Positions 6,949 to 15,365 of a DNA stretch of 31,596 bases are shown here, piece after piece. Made by a program: the position numbers and the translations under genes. Under the pieces are notes generated by a model, which saw nothing but the letters and a program-made list of their open reading frames with translations, did no database searches and was not told the DNA's origin. The DNA is from Patescibacteria group bacterium. GTDB taxonomy: Bacteria > Patescibacteriota > Gracilibacteria > Peribacterales > Peribacteraceae. The first letter of the stretch is position 1. Each line of letters starts with the position of its first letter. The stretch lies in NCBI GenBank assembly GCA_018818235.1, contig JAHISE010000113.1, forward strand, positions 1-31,596, written 5' to 3'.

Positions 6949-8271
6949 TCAAACCCACCCCCTCGCACGCATCGCATCCAACATCCTCTTTATTCCAATG
7001 GAAAAAGCAGCCTCGCGGTATGTAATCTTATTTCTATATGACTCACGACGAACTCCTTTGTAAGCATCAAGAATTACTCGCTTTAATTCGGCATCAACTT
7101 TTTCCGCAGTCCATTGTTCGCCACTTCTGCCTTGAGTCCATTCAAAATAACTAACTGTTACTCCTCCGGCATTCGCAAGTACGTCCGGAATCAGTTTTAC
7201 TCCCCTTCTGTTCAGTATCTCATCAGCCTCCGGAGTGGTGGGACCATTAGCAAGCTCCAAAATGTACTGAGCTTTGATTCTTGGAGCGTTTTCTTCAGTG
7301 ATTACATTATCAAGTGCTGCTGGAATCAGGATATCGCATTCAATCTCGAGCAATTGTTCGTTAGTGATCCTTTCTACATTGTCATACTTCATCCTATTTA
7401 GATCACATACAGATCCTTCGCAATACTCCCCAGTGACCTCGCCGGTATTTCGCTTATATTTTTCTATTCGAACAGGATCTATTCCATCCGGTGAATAAAT
7501 TCCACCGTGTGAGTCCGAAACCGCAACAACGGTGAAGCCTGCATTGTGCAAAAAGTGCGCCATATGCATTCCGGCGTTTCCAAAGCCTTGAATTGCGACT
7601 CTAAGTTCATCTGGATCCATGGCAGTGCGCTCAATTAATTCTTCTAAAATGAAAAAACCTCCACGTGCAGTTGCAGTATCGCGTCCAAGTGATCCTCCAA
7701 ATGACATTGGCTTACCTGTGATCATCGATGGACTGAATGTTTTAGTCTCCTTCTCATACTCATCGCGCATCCAAGCCATAATTGCAGGATTTGTATTCAC
7801 GTCAGGTGCGGGACAATCTATGTCTGAACCTATGTGATCTTTGAAAGCACGGATATAAGCTCTGGAAACTGCTTCGAGCTCTTTTTTGCTCAATGATTTT
7901 GGATCAAGCTGAATTCCACCCTTACCTCCCCCGAAAGGAATGTTAACAACGGCAGTTTTGATAGCCATAAGAGCCGCAAGAGTTTTTACTTCGTCTTCAT
8001 CTGCAAGAGGATGGTATCTGATTCCTCCTTTAAAAGGTCCTCTTGCATTATTGGCCTGCACTCTGAATGCAGGATAAAGAGCAGTCGTTCCATCATCACG
8101 AATTATTGCGATTTCTTTTTTGTGAATGAACTGAGGTTCTTTAAAAAAATTCGCCTCTTTCTCCGAAATATTAAGCCGAGCTAATGTCTGCGAGAGCGTT
8201 TTTTGGTATCTGGAATAAGAGGTGGAGGTGGAAGTTGAAGGAGTGGTTTGGGTGGTGGTAGATGTAAGCAT
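6949..8271 (-). CDS. gdhA: Glutamate dehydrogenase (Glu/Leu/Phe/Val dehydrogenase family)
   Basis: The enzyme interconverts L-glutamate and 2-oxoglutarate plus ammonia with NAD(P). The family motifs are PFKGGIRYHP (residues 79-88), the catalytic-lysine segment PFGGGKGGI (112-120), DCPAPDVNT, the Rossmann motif GFGNAG, and ANGPTTPEAD near the C-terminal hinge. The 440 residues are slightly longer than usual because of a Thr/Ser-rich N-terminal tail (residues 2-20, STTTQTTPSTSTSTSYS) that precedes the conserved region. A start downstream of this tail has no good codon, so ATG 8271 is kept. NAD versus NADP preference is not determinable. It would supply the L-glutamate used by MurD in this window. 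Confidence 0.93.
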   Translation of the reverse strand: MLTSTTTQTTPSTSTSTSYSRYQKTLSQTLARLNISEKEANFFKEPQFIHKKEIAIIRDDGTTALYPAFRVQANNARGPFKGGIRYHPLADEDEVKTLAALMAIKTAVVNIPFGGGKGGIQLDPKSLSKKELEAVSRAYIRAFKDHIGSDIDCPAPDVNTNPAIMAWMRDEYEKETKTFSPSMITGKPMSFGGSLGRDTATARGGFFILEELIERTAMDPDELRVAIQGFGNAGMHMAHFLHNAGFTVVAVSDSHGGIYSPDGIDPVRIEKYKRNTGEVTGEYCEGSVCDLNRMKYDNVERITNEQLLEIECDILIPAALDNVITEENAPRIKAQYILELANGPTTPEADEILNRRGVKLIPDVLANAGGVTVSYFEWTQGRSGEQWTAEKVDAELKRVILDAYKGVRRESYRNKITYREAAFSIGIKRMLDAMRARGWV

Positions 8272-8278
8272 AATTAAG

Positions 8279-8313
8279 TGAAAAGTGAATAGTTAAAAGT
8301 TAATAGTCAATTG
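8279..8313. repeat. AAAAGTGAATAGTTAAAAGTTAATAG word repeat
   Basis: AGTGAAAAGTGAATAG then TTAAAAGTTAATAGTCAA, directly upstream of gdhA. A short direct-word repeat; the remaining gap to 8514 shows no other structure. Confidence 0.5.
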
Positions 8314-8514
8314 TCGTACCGAGAATATACATTCTTTTGGAGAGTGCAACTGTAAGATTGAATACTATTTCTTAACTTCAGAATACTCAACTATCCGCAT
8401 TAGTAAGCCACAAAAAGAATGCCTACCATTTTCGCAAATGAAAATTTCCTTAAAATATTGTACTTTACTACTAAAAGTATCAATATATTCTCCTTATTTT
8501 TTAACCTGAATTTC

Positions 8515-9669
8515 ATGGAAAAAGACAGAATAGGAATCGCTTGTGCCGGAGGAAAGTCGCCCGGGTGGCCTGCGGGCATAAAAGCGATTACCGATGTTGC
8601 AGAAAATGCCGGATTAGAAGCTGTGGGTATTGAGTTTGGTTTTGAAGGCCTAGTAGTACCAAATGCAGATTTTAAAAACATACACTATTACGGAGACCAA
8701 AAAGATTTTCTTTGCAGTAATGCGAGCCCAATATTCAGATCACGATACACACCATTTAATAAAAATAATGGATCATACGAGGCAGATGAAGTTCGTGATG
8801 CAAGAGCTCTTATGGAATTTATGGAATCTGAAGAAAAAGGTATTATCGAAGATAATATTAAACGAAATCGACTTAGACACTTAATTTTAATGGGAGGAGA
8901 TGATTCCCTGTGGACACTTAAAATGCTTATGGAAGCAGGAATTATATCGGGATGTCTGGTACCAAAAACAATAGATAATGATCTTACAGAAACACTGTCT
9001 CACGGACATATATCGGCGGGCCAAGCAGGCAGAGACTTTGTAGATCAAATGCGCATAGAAGCAAGGGATGATAAAAGAATTATGGTTGTCGAATCAATGG
9101 GCAGATACGCAGCTCATCTTGCAATGCAACACTACAACGCAGACATTGTTTTACCTGCAAAGGAAATTGAAATTACAAAGGAACAGGTACAAGCAAGAGT
9201 GCTTGAAGTATTTAATAAGAACGGAACCAAAGACCATGGAGATCCAAATAAGGGACATGGTGTATTGGTTGTTGCCGAAGGATTCCTGATCGATGGAGAA
9301 GAAACTTTCAAATCTCAAGAAGAAGATGATCACGGGCACAAGCGTCTGGGTGATGTTGGCCGACGTGTGAAAGAATGGATTGAGGAAATTGGAATTGCTT
9401 CTGAACAAGTATGCCCGTCATATTTATATCGCACTTGTTGCCCGGTTCCAGAATGCTCAGCATTGACTCAGGAGCTTGCTGCTAAATCAACATCTGAATC
9501 AATCAGAGGTAATGCCGGTATATCATCAGTTGCCAGAAATAGAAGCGGTGGCGGTTTTGACGTTAGCTGGATGCCATTGTCAGAAATAAGTGGTGGTAAA
9601 CTAATGAGTCCCGATCATTATAATTTAGATCAGTTAATGCCAAAAAGTGATAAATTAAGAGCCGAATAA
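8515..9669 (+). CDS. pfp: 6-phosphofructokinase, pyrophosphate-dependent type
   Basis: The protein phosphorylates fructose 6-phosphate (reversibly, if PPi-linked) in glycolysis. In the 384-residue product, GGDDS at 127-131 and PKTIDND at 150-156 carry the Asp and Lys that mark PPi-dependent enzymes; ATP enzymes have GGDGS and PGTIDND at these places. MGR at 195-197 (VVESMGRYAAHLA) is the sugar-phosphate contact. I start at ATG 8515 (MEKDRIGIACAGGKSPG), because the beta-strand plus GG loop begins there; an earlier in-frame ATG at 8419 adds 32 Phe/Asn-rich residues with no counterpart. The gene is followed by the PfkB-like kinase after 41 bases. Confidence 0.88.
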   Translation: MEKDRIGIACAGGKSPGWPAGIKAITDVAENAGLEAVGIEFGFEGLVVPNADFKNIHYYGDQKDFLCSNASPIFRSRYTPFNKNNGSYEADEVRDARALMEFMESEEKGIIEDNIKRNRLRHLILMGGDDSLWTLKMLMEAGIISGCLVPKTIDNDLTETLSHGHISAGQAGRDFVDQMRIEARDDKRIMVVESMGRYAAHLAMQHYNADIVLPAKEIEITKEQVQARVLEVFNKNGTKDHGDPNKGHGVLVVAEGFLIDGEETFKSQEEDDHGHKRLGDVGRRVKEWIEEIGIASEQVCPSYLYRTCCPVPECSALTQELAAKSTSESIRGNAGISSVARNRSGGGFDVSWMPLSEISGGKLMSPDHYNLDQLMPKSDKLRAE

Positions 9670-9710
9670 GAACACAATCAACTTATTACTATCATTCCAA
9701 TATACCACTT

Positions 9711-11297
9711 ATGCCCACATACAAAAGATTCTTCCCCGGCCCACAAGGTATAGAAGCAGAAGTTGTAGTTCCTATGACAGACTTTAGTGTAATTGATCCT
9801 CACAAATTAAAATTGCCACGCGTAGCACGTGATATTATTAAAGAAAGAGTTGGATCACTGCGTGAAGAGCTCCAAAGACGCGGTTTCGCTCATGGGAATA
9901 AAATTGCTTCATTACTTAGCCTTCTACATGATGAATCAGATGATGATACTATTCCTTTAATGCTTCATCATGGACCATCATTTTTAGAACATTTTAGAGC
10001 CGTACTTAAGCTTCCAAAAACACCAGCTATTCGAGAAGAAAACCCTCAGACGCCTGAGGCCCTATTTGAGATTATTAGCAACACTCATATGGGTGGGAAC
10101 GCTTCTAATATTCTTAGAACAGAATTGCATATGGCAAGATCTGGCATCGGTGCCAGGATCCACAAAGTTTTTGCACCTTCTGATAAATATCTTGATCCAT
10201 GGATGGCACAGTATTTGGATGAGGTCGGAGATCTTTTTGAATTTCACCCCTTGAATGAAATTGAAAGTCGTTATGGAGCAGGATTCCCGTATGATGATAA
10301 TGGAGGAAGGGAACAGCGTTTTTCCACAAACACTCCACAAGCATCCACAATCGATGCAATGCTTCCTCATGTAGGGCAACTTGAGAGTTGCGATTTTGTT
10401 GTAGTCTCCGAAGGATTAGGAGAAATACTAAAGGCACAACAAATCGAAGTGTCGCAGCTTTTTAATCCAACAAGCGCTCTCCATGTGGAATCGGCAATAG
10501 AAGTGTTAAAGCGAAGTAATGGTGGAATTACTCGTGATGGCGTATTCATTAATGACAAAGAGGCAGATGTGTGGCTAAAAGTTATGGAAAATCGCATAGA
10601 CGGAACCAGCATGGATGAGCTGCCGGATGCAAAGTTTCCCTCTCCTTTTAGAAAAACAAAACAATCAACTGCAATTGATGGAAATGCAATACAAATAATA
10701 AATGACAGTCATCAGCGCTGGCTGAATGTTATCCAGCCTCCTGAATCTGAACACATGACTTGTCTTACAGGTGTAGGCTGCGGACCGGAAGGCGGTCAGT
10801 ATCAATTTCAAAAGAGAAACAGGTTTTATATCAGTTGTGCAGACACGCTAACCGATAAAGGAGCCGGTACATTGATAAATTCACTGGGGCGTAAAGAACG
10901 AAAAGTAAGTACTAAAACGAGAGATGTAGTCGGTGCCGGAGACGCTGCATATGCGGCAACAATACTCGCAATGCTTCATACTCCACTTGAAGATTTATTT
11001 AAATCAAAAGAACCGTCTCTTAATACTAACCAAATAATTATCGCAATTACAGCATTTCATGCAATACTTGGTCGAGTTTTTGGTGAATTAGCCTTTAGGT
11101 CTGAGAATCGAGATTTAACAGGGGTACCTCATACATCTTTTCCTCGAATATTGGATGCTGTCGTGAATAAATCTATTGCAGCAGCGTATAAACTTACGAT
11201 TGTTGAAAAGAGACCACAAAGAATATATACAGACGATGAGTGGGGTATAAACTTCGTAATGTGGGAATTAGCACGTAAATCGCAAAGTAGTTTCTAA
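9711..11297 (+). CDS. PfkB/ribokinase-superfamily kinase, unusually long
   Basis: Ribokinase-fold features are the MGGNASNIL segment at residues 127-135 and the anion-hole/catalytic-base motif VVGAGDAAYAAT at about 406-417 (family consensus DTxGAGDxF). GVFINDKEADVW resembles the NxxE magnesium segment. At 528 residues it is far longer than ordinary PfkB proteins (about 300), with about 120 extra residues before the GGN motif and about 100 after GAGD. The length recalls ADP-dependent gluco/phosphofructokinases, but I cannot assign cofactor or sugar. It lies between the PPi-type PFK and a phosphoribosyltransferase, with a four-base gap to the latter, suggesting one operon. AATATA lies six bases before the ATG. 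Confidence 0.78.
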   Translation: MPTYKRFFPGPQGIEAEVVVPMTDFSVIDPHKLKLPRVARDIIKERVGSLREELQRRGFAHGNKIASLLSLLHDESDDDTIPLMLHHGPSFLEHFRAVLKLPKTPAIREENPQTPEALFEIISNTHMGGNASNILRTELHMARSGIGARIHKVFAPSDKYLDPWMAQYLDEVGDLFEFHPLNEIESRYGAGFPYDDNGGREQRFSTNTPQASTIDAMLPHVGQLESCDFVVVSEGLGEILKAQQIEVSQLFNPTSALHVESAIEVLKRSNGGITRDGVFINDKEADVWLKVMENRIDGTSMDELPDAKFPSPFRKTKQSTAIDGNAIQIINDSHQRWLNVIQPPESEHMTCLTGVGCGPEGGQYQFQKRNRFYISCADTLTDKGAGTLINSLGRKERKVSTKTRDVVGAGDAAYAATILAMLHTPLEDLFKSKEPSLNTNQIIIAITAFHAILGRVFGELAFRSENRDLTGVPHTSFPRILDAVVNKSIAAAYKLTIVEKRPQRIYTDDEWGINFVMWELARKSQSSF

Positions 11298-11301
11298 TAT
11301 T

Positions 11302-11940
11302 ATGGTACATACTACGCTACTGATGTCGCGCAATGCTGCAGGTGAATTGCTTGCCAGAGAACTGACATCCGGTAAAAACTGTGCAAATACTCTCATCCTC
11401 GCCCTCGTCCGCGGCGGAGTGGTAGTCGGCGCTTCGCTTGCTAAGAAATTGAATCTCCCCCTCTTCCCATACATCGTAAGAAAACTCGGACACCCAAAGC
11501 ATCGTGAATTTGCTGTCGGAGCAATTGCCGAAGGTGGAGCAACTTATCTGGATGATGAAGCTATGAAAATCCATTCAGTGGATTGGGATGAAATGGAAGA
11601 TGTTATCGAGGAAGAAACAAAAGAGTTAGCCAGACGCAAAGAAGCTTATCTTGTTACGGCTCGACCTGACCTTGGGGGAAAGACTGTAATACTTACGGAT
11701 GATGGTGCTGCAACAGGAGCAACTCTTTTTGCAGCAATTGAAGATCTAAGGAGGAAGAAAGTCGGGAAACTGATAGTCGCACTACCTGTTTGTCCTCCGG
11801 AGACTGCACTTAGAATCAGAGAAAAGTCGGATGAAGCGATTATTCTGGCTGAACCTGAAAACTTTTTTGCTGTGGGGCAGTATTATCAGGAATTTGCTGA
11901 GGTTGAGGATGGGGAGGTAATTAATCTTCTATCCCAATAA
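11302..11940 (+). CDS. Phosphoribosyltransferase-domain protein
   Basis: The PRPP-binding loop VILTDDGAATGATL (residues 129-142) is the type I phosphoribosyltransferase signature. The N-terminal part (LILALVRGGVVVGASLAKKLNLPL) matches the first strand-helix unit with the PPi loop (RGG). HPKHREFAVGAIAEGG and the helical hood QxxE-like segment (VIEEETKELARRKEAY) follow the pattern of stand-alone PRTases of unknown substrate annotated in many bacteria, rather than of apt, hpt or pyrE. It starts four bases after the PfkB-like kinase stop. No catalytic domain is fused. Substrate unknown. Confidence 0.85.
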   Translation: MVHTTLLMSRNAAGELLARELTSGKNCANTLILALVRGGVVVGASLAKKLNLPLFPYIVRKLGHPKHREFAVGAIAEGGATYLDDEAMKIHSVDWDEMEDVIEEETKELARRKEAYLVTARPDLGGKTVILTDDGAATGATLFAAIEDLRRKKVGKLIVALPVCPPETALRIREKSDEAIILAEPENFFAVGQYYQEFAEVEDGEVINLLSQ

Positions 11941-11969
11941 CATTTACACATTCTTTCTTAAAGGTAGAA

Positions 11970-11975
11970 TATAGT
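11970..11975 (+). promoter_or_regulatory. -10 element of tRNA-Leu
   Basis: TATAGT ending five bases before the mature tRNA 5' end. This shows that a -10 hexamer at this distance is compatible with transcription starting immediately downstream. Confidence 0.5.
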
Positions 11976-11980
11976 CACAT

Positions 11981-12067
11981 GCCGGAGTGGCGGAACTGGT
12001 AGACGCGCACGACTCAAAATCGTGTGCCCGCAAGGGCGTGAGAGTTCAAGTCTCTCCTCCGGCACCA
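11981..12067 (+). tRNA. tRNA-Leu (anticodon CAA)
   Basis: Acceptor GCCGGAG pairs with CTCCGGC (12057-12063), followed by A and an encoded CCA. The D-arm GCGGAACTGGTAGACGC, anticodon stem CACGA/TCGTG with loop CTCAAAA (anticodon CAA), a long class II variable arm (GCCCGCAAGGGC) and T-arm GAGAG TTCAAGT CTCTC are all present. A TATAGT at 11970-11975 stands five bases before the first base. Confidence 0.96.
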
Positions 12068-12300
12068 ACCTACGCGCAGCGTAGGTTGTCGGCCGTAGCA
12101 TTCTGGTCTTAGTTGTTTATTTCTCATCAGAGTCGCTGCGACTACGGTTGGCAGGCCACGTCAGTCACGACTGATCGTGGCAACCCACCAGAAGCGAAGA
12201 CTGACTGGTCAGTCTTATTTCTTTCCTGCTATTGCTCTGATATTACAAATCCGTGACATCCGTGTAATCCGTGGTTCAGACAATTAGTGGTTCAGACAGT
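12067..12300. repeat. Structured gap after tRNA-Leu: hairpins and CCGTG words
   Basis: No gene fits in this gap. It holds a 9-bp stem AACCTACGC/GCGTAGGTT (12067-12087). Then come paired segments GCCGTAG/CTACGG, CCACGTCAGTCACGACTGATCGTGG-type inverted words and a palindrome AAGACTGACTGGTCAGTCTT (12197-12216). Last are direct words ATCCGTGACATCCGTG, TAATCCGTGG and GTGGTTCAGACA (12250-12300). The first or last hairpin could terminate the upstream transcript, but neither has a clean T-run. Confidence 0.6.
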
Positions 12301-12321
12301 GTGCACCACCACCAAATATAG

Positions 12322-12327
12322 TATGAT
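12322..12327 (+). promoter_or_regulatory. -10 element of murL, leaderless spacing
   Basis: TATGAT, then TCCACT, then ATG at 12334: six bases. An overlapping TATAGT begins five bases further upstream. Confidence 0.6.
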
Positions 12328-12333
12328 TCCACT

Positions 12334-13674
12334 ATGAGTAAGTACCAATCCTTCATCTTCGATTCCTTCGGATTTCACCAGCAGGAAGGGTGCATAGAAC
12401 TCAGATACTCATTGGATGACCAGATTTTGTTCAATGAAACGATAAGCATGCCATTGGGATTTGAATATCAGGCTGTTCCGCTTGCTGTTTTGGACAGAGC
12501 CTTTTTTGCATTGCATTTGATAGGAGGCACCAGTTATTACAAAACTTATTGCCCTCCCAATTTGGTGGTCAATTCGGGAACACTTTCCAAAGTTCACGCC
12601 AAGTTCTGGAATAAGATATCCGAAAAAGGATTATTGGAGTTCTTTTATCAGAATAATATAAATCCTAAGGGAAAAATTAATTTCCCATCAGGCGAACAGA
12701 GCCCGCTTTTAAAATTTGACCGTCCAAAAAGCAATAATAAACTCCTGGTGCCCATCGGAGGCGGAAAGGATTCCATTGTTGCTGCTGAAATCCTAAAGAA
12801 AACCGGATGGGACATCACACTTTTACGGGTAGGCAATCATCCCATAGTATCCGAACTTACAGAAGCAATGAACCTACCGACATTAACAGTTGAAAGAACT
12901 CTTTCTCCCAAACTGTTTGAGCTTAATAGACAAGATGCATATAACGGACATGTTCCGGTTACCGCTTATATATCCTGCTTAAGTGTTGTTATAAGCCTTT
13001 TATATGGCTTCGACATGATTGTAATGAGTAATGAGAGAAGTGCTGAAGAAGGGAATGTAGAAAAATGGGGAAAGAAGATTAATCATCAATGGAGTAAAAG
13101 CTGGGAATTTGAAAAACTTTTCTCTGAGTATATAAAAAACTTTATTACAACTGATCTTGAGTATTTCAGCCTGCTCAGGCACTTGAGCGAATTGGCAATA
13201 ACAAAGTATTTCTGCACATTACCGCAATACTTTACAAAGTTCACAAGCTGTAACCGCAATTGGAAAATAATCAAAGATCAACCAAAAGAACGATGGTGCC
13301 GCGAGTGCCCCAAATGCGCATCTTCATTCGCACTCTTCGCCGCCTTCCTGCCAAAGGAATCATTGATTGAGATTTTTGGAGGTAATATGTTCAAAGATTC
13401 CACCTTGAGGATATTATATAAGGAGCTACTGGGCTTGGAAGGGATCAAACCATTTGAATGTGTTGGAACTTTGGATGAGATGAAAACTGCTTTTTTACTT
13501 GCCCATGAACGTGGTGATCTGGACTCAACTCCGATAATGCAAATGTTCCTGAAAGAATCATTACCGAATATTAAAGATCCCGAAAAACTAAAGAAGCAAT
13601 CATTGGAACCCGGAAGTACTCACGCAATTCCCGAAGAATTTCTTACTGTCGCCCATGAAGATCCAACAGCTTAA
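12334..13674 (+). CDS. murL: UDP-MurNAc-L-Ala-L-Glu epimerase MurL
   Basis: MurL converts the terminal L-Glu of UDP-MurNAc-L-Ala-L-Glu to D-Glu, bypassing glutamate racemase MurI. The 446-residue protein has the family's ATP-binding PP-loop-like motif VPIGGGKDS (140-147), SNERSAEEGN (232-241), NHQWSKSWEFE (250-260) and a Cys cluster CRECPKC (322-328). These are family-level resemblances from memory, not a search. The decisive context is the next gene: murD starts 20 bases before the murL stop, the arrangement known for Xanthomonas MurD2-MurL. The alternative is a generic PP-loop protein of unknown role. Confidence 0.85.
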   Translation: MSKYQSFIFDSFGFHQQEGCIELRYSLDDQILFNETISMPLGFEYQAVPLAVLDRAFFALHLIGGTSYYKTYCPPNLVVNSGTLSKVHAKFWNKISEKGLLEFFYQNNINPKGKINFPSGEQSPLLKFDRPKSNNKLLVPIGGGKDSIVAAEILKKTGWDITLLRVGNHPIVSELTEAMNLPTLTVERTLSPKLFELNRQDAYNGHVPVTAYISCLSVVISLLYGFDMIVMSNERSAEEGNVEKWGKKINHQWSKSWEFEKLFSEYIKNFITTDLEYFSLLRHLSELAITKYFCTLPQYFTKFTSCNRNWKIIKDQPKERWCRECPKCASSFALFAAFLPKESLIEIFGGNMFKDSTLRILYKELLGLEGIKPFECVGTLDEMKTAFLLAHERGDLDSTPIMQMFLKESLPNIKDPEKLKKQSLEPGSTHAIPEEFLTVAHEDPTA

Positions 13675-14944
13675 TGGAAAAAAGATTTGTATACTGGGCT
13701 TTGGGAGAGAAGGTCGGGCGGTTGCCGATGTGCTTTCTGGAATGGAGGTTGATGTTGTTATTGCTGATAGGAATGGAAAATTGAAAATGGAAAGTGGAAA
13801 ATTTGGCAAAGCAACTCTTCAGCTTGGTGAAAATTATTTGAATAATCTTAATAAGTTCGATTTAATAATTAAGTCACCGGGCATTCCTCCAAGTGAAATT
13901 AAAGATATAGATAAGAACAAGATCACAAATTCAACACAAATCTTCTTAGACTCAATTTCAGATAGTGGAGCCAAGGTAATTGGAGTTACGGGATCCAAAG
14001 GGAAGAGCACAACTGCGAGTTTGATATATGAAATTCTAAAAGCTGCAGATATTGATACATATCTGGTTGGCAATATTGGTGAACCTGCCATCAAATATTT
14101 GTATAAAGCCAAGCCAGACACTATTTTTGTTATGGAGATGAGTTCTCACCAGTTAAATGATCTTTCTGTGAGTCCTCACATAGCAGTAATCACCTCATTC
14201 TTTCCCGAACATCTGGATTATTACGGTTCGGTTGAGGCTTACAAAGATGCAAAGAAGAATATCTCTCGATTTCAGACAACTGATGACGCCGTTTTCTATA
14301 ACGGCGAGTCGGATTGTGCAAAAGAGATTGCGGATGATAGTAAGGGGACAAAGATTGGAGTTAATAAAGACGATTCCCCTCTTCCAATTACGGGAACAAA
14401 ACTGATTGGTGAACATAATCTGATTAACATTGCTCTTGCATACAAAGTATCCGAGCAACTGGGTGTTGATAGTAAAACTGCGATCAAAACTATCAAAGAA
14501 TTCCAAGGACTCCCCCACCGTCTGCAAAATCTGGGAGAGCACCACGGAATAATATGGATAGATGACTCAATTTCCACAACACCGGAGTCTGCAATTGCTG
14601 CGATTGATGCAGTTGGAGATGTCTCGACTATTATTTTGGGAGGACAAGACCGTGGAAATGATTTTACTGATCTTGGAAAAAGAATCGCAGATAGTTCAAT
14701 CGAAAATGTAATCCTGATTGGAGAAAGTTCACCAAGAATTCGTGAAGCTATTGAAGGGTACGAAGCTAAAGTTGAATTTTATGAGGCTCAAGATATGAAA
14801 TCAGCAGTCAAAGAGTCAACTCGTGTAACGAGCAACGAACAACGAGCAACGAACAACATATGTCTCCTATCCCCCGCATCGCCGAGTTACGATATGTTCG
14901 AGAATTTTGAGGTACGCGGGAATGAGTTCAGACAGAATATTTAG
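13655..14944 (+). CDS. murD: UDP-N-acetylmuramoyl-L-alanine--glutamate ligase, probably MurD2-type
   Basis: Mur ligase that adds glutamate to UDP-MurNAc-L-Ala. The domains are an N-terminal Rossmann part (ILGFGREG, 13-20), a central ATPase with P-loop GVTGSKGKSTT (110-120) and EMSSHQL (161-167), and a C-terminal Rossmann part (LSPASPSYDMFENFEVRG). The segment after HRL reads WIDDSISTTPES (301-312), where racemase-dependent MurD usually has NDSKATN. With murL overlapping upstream, L-Glu is the likely substrate. Two word repeats are translated in frame: residues 40-51 (NGKLKMESGKFG) and 391-401 (VTSNEQRATNN). Both sit in surface-loop positions, so the enzyme may tolerate them. Total length 429 is near normal. 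Confidence 0.93.
   Translation: MKIQQLNGKKICILGFGREGRAVADVLSGMEVDVVIADRNGKLKMESGKFGKATLQLGENYLNNLNKFDLIIKSPGIPPSEIKDIDKNKITNSTQIFLDSISDSGAKVIGVTGSKGKSTTASLIYEILKAADIDTYLVGNIGEPAIKYLYKAKPDTIFVMEMSSHQLNDLSVSPHIAVITSFFPEHLDYYGSVEAYKDAKKNISRFQTTDDAVFYNGESDCAKEIADDSKGTKIGVNKDDSPLPITGTKLIGEHNLINIALAYKVSEQLGVDSKTAIKTIKEFQGLPHRLQNLGEHHGIIWIDDSISTTPESAIAAIDAVGDVSTIILGGQDRGNDFTDLGKRIADSSIENVILIGESSPRIREAIEGYEAKVEFYEAQDMKSAVKESTRVTSNEQRATNNICLLSPASPSYDMFENFEVRGNEFRQNI
13771..13805. repeat. GGAAAATTGAAAATGGAAA-word repeat inside murD
   Basis: AATGGAAAATTGAAAATGG followed by AAAGTGGAAAATTTGG, made of repeated GGAAAA(T/A)T words. It is translated as GKLKMESGKFG within the MurD N-terminal domain and is low-complexity compared with the flanking coding sequence. 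Confidence 0.6.
14827..14857. repeat. Perfect 14-bp tandem repeat inside murD
   Basis: AACGAGCAACGAAC occurs twice back to back (14827-14840 and 14841-14854) and is followed by AAC. As 14 is not a multiple of three, the two copies are read in different frames (TSNEQ and RATNN), yet the reading frame continues to a normal MurD C-terminus. Confidence 0.85.
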
Positions 14945-14977
14945 ATGAATATATTTGATATTACTATGAGAATATCA

Positions 14978-14983
14978 TATTAT
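14978..14983 (+). promoter_or_regulatory. -10 element of the gene at 14990, leaderless spacing
   Basis: TATTAT, then TGACGT, then ATG: six bases. Confidence 0.6.
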
Positions 14984-14989
14984 TGACGT

Positions 14990-15271
14990 ATGACAAGCTT
15001 CATGGAACTATTCACAGCAAGCATGCAAGAGTCCTGTTCTGGCAGTATTAACGTACTTTCAGAGTCAGACATTGATCCATCAGAGTTTATTAATGAAGCA
15101 ATGCAAATATATGTAAATGAAGGACCTCATAAAGCAAATAGCTTTTTAGATGCCAAACTACTTGAACATAAACATGATATAAATGCCACCCGAGCAATTA
15201 GATATGTATTTAGTACTGCAATAACTATATACAGAAGATTGCGCAATACAATTACAATAATTATTGAGTAA
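14990..15271 (+). CDS. Hypothetical protein, 93 aa
   Basis: A small helical protein beginning MTSFMELFTASMQESCSGS, with an acidic middle (SESDIDPSEFINEAMQIYVNEGPHKANSFLDAKLLEHKH) and a more hydrophobic, Arg-containing C-terminus (YVFSTAITIYRRLRNTITIIIE). There is no signal peptide, zinc motif or recognised family. It is credited as a gene because it has its own well-spaced -10 element and does not overlap a better frame on either strand. It stands alone between murD and grpE. Confidence 0.6.
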   Translation: MTSFMELFTASMQESCSGSINVLSESDIDPSEFINEAMQIYVNEGPHKANSFLDAKLLEHKHDINATRAIRYVFSTAITIYRRLRNTITIIIE

Positions 15272-15365
15272 ATTTAACAATAACTCCAACTGTGACAAGT
15301 CCCGCCAACTGATGGTGGTGCATGATCTAACAAGTGCCGCTGCCATGGATCAGAATCATTAATTA

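Noticed and set aside
8419..8514. N-terminal extension of the phosphofructokinase from ATG 8419
   Set aside because: The 32 extra residues are low-complexity Phe/Asn/Lys and precede the conserved start of the Rossmann-like fold; no promoter supports it.
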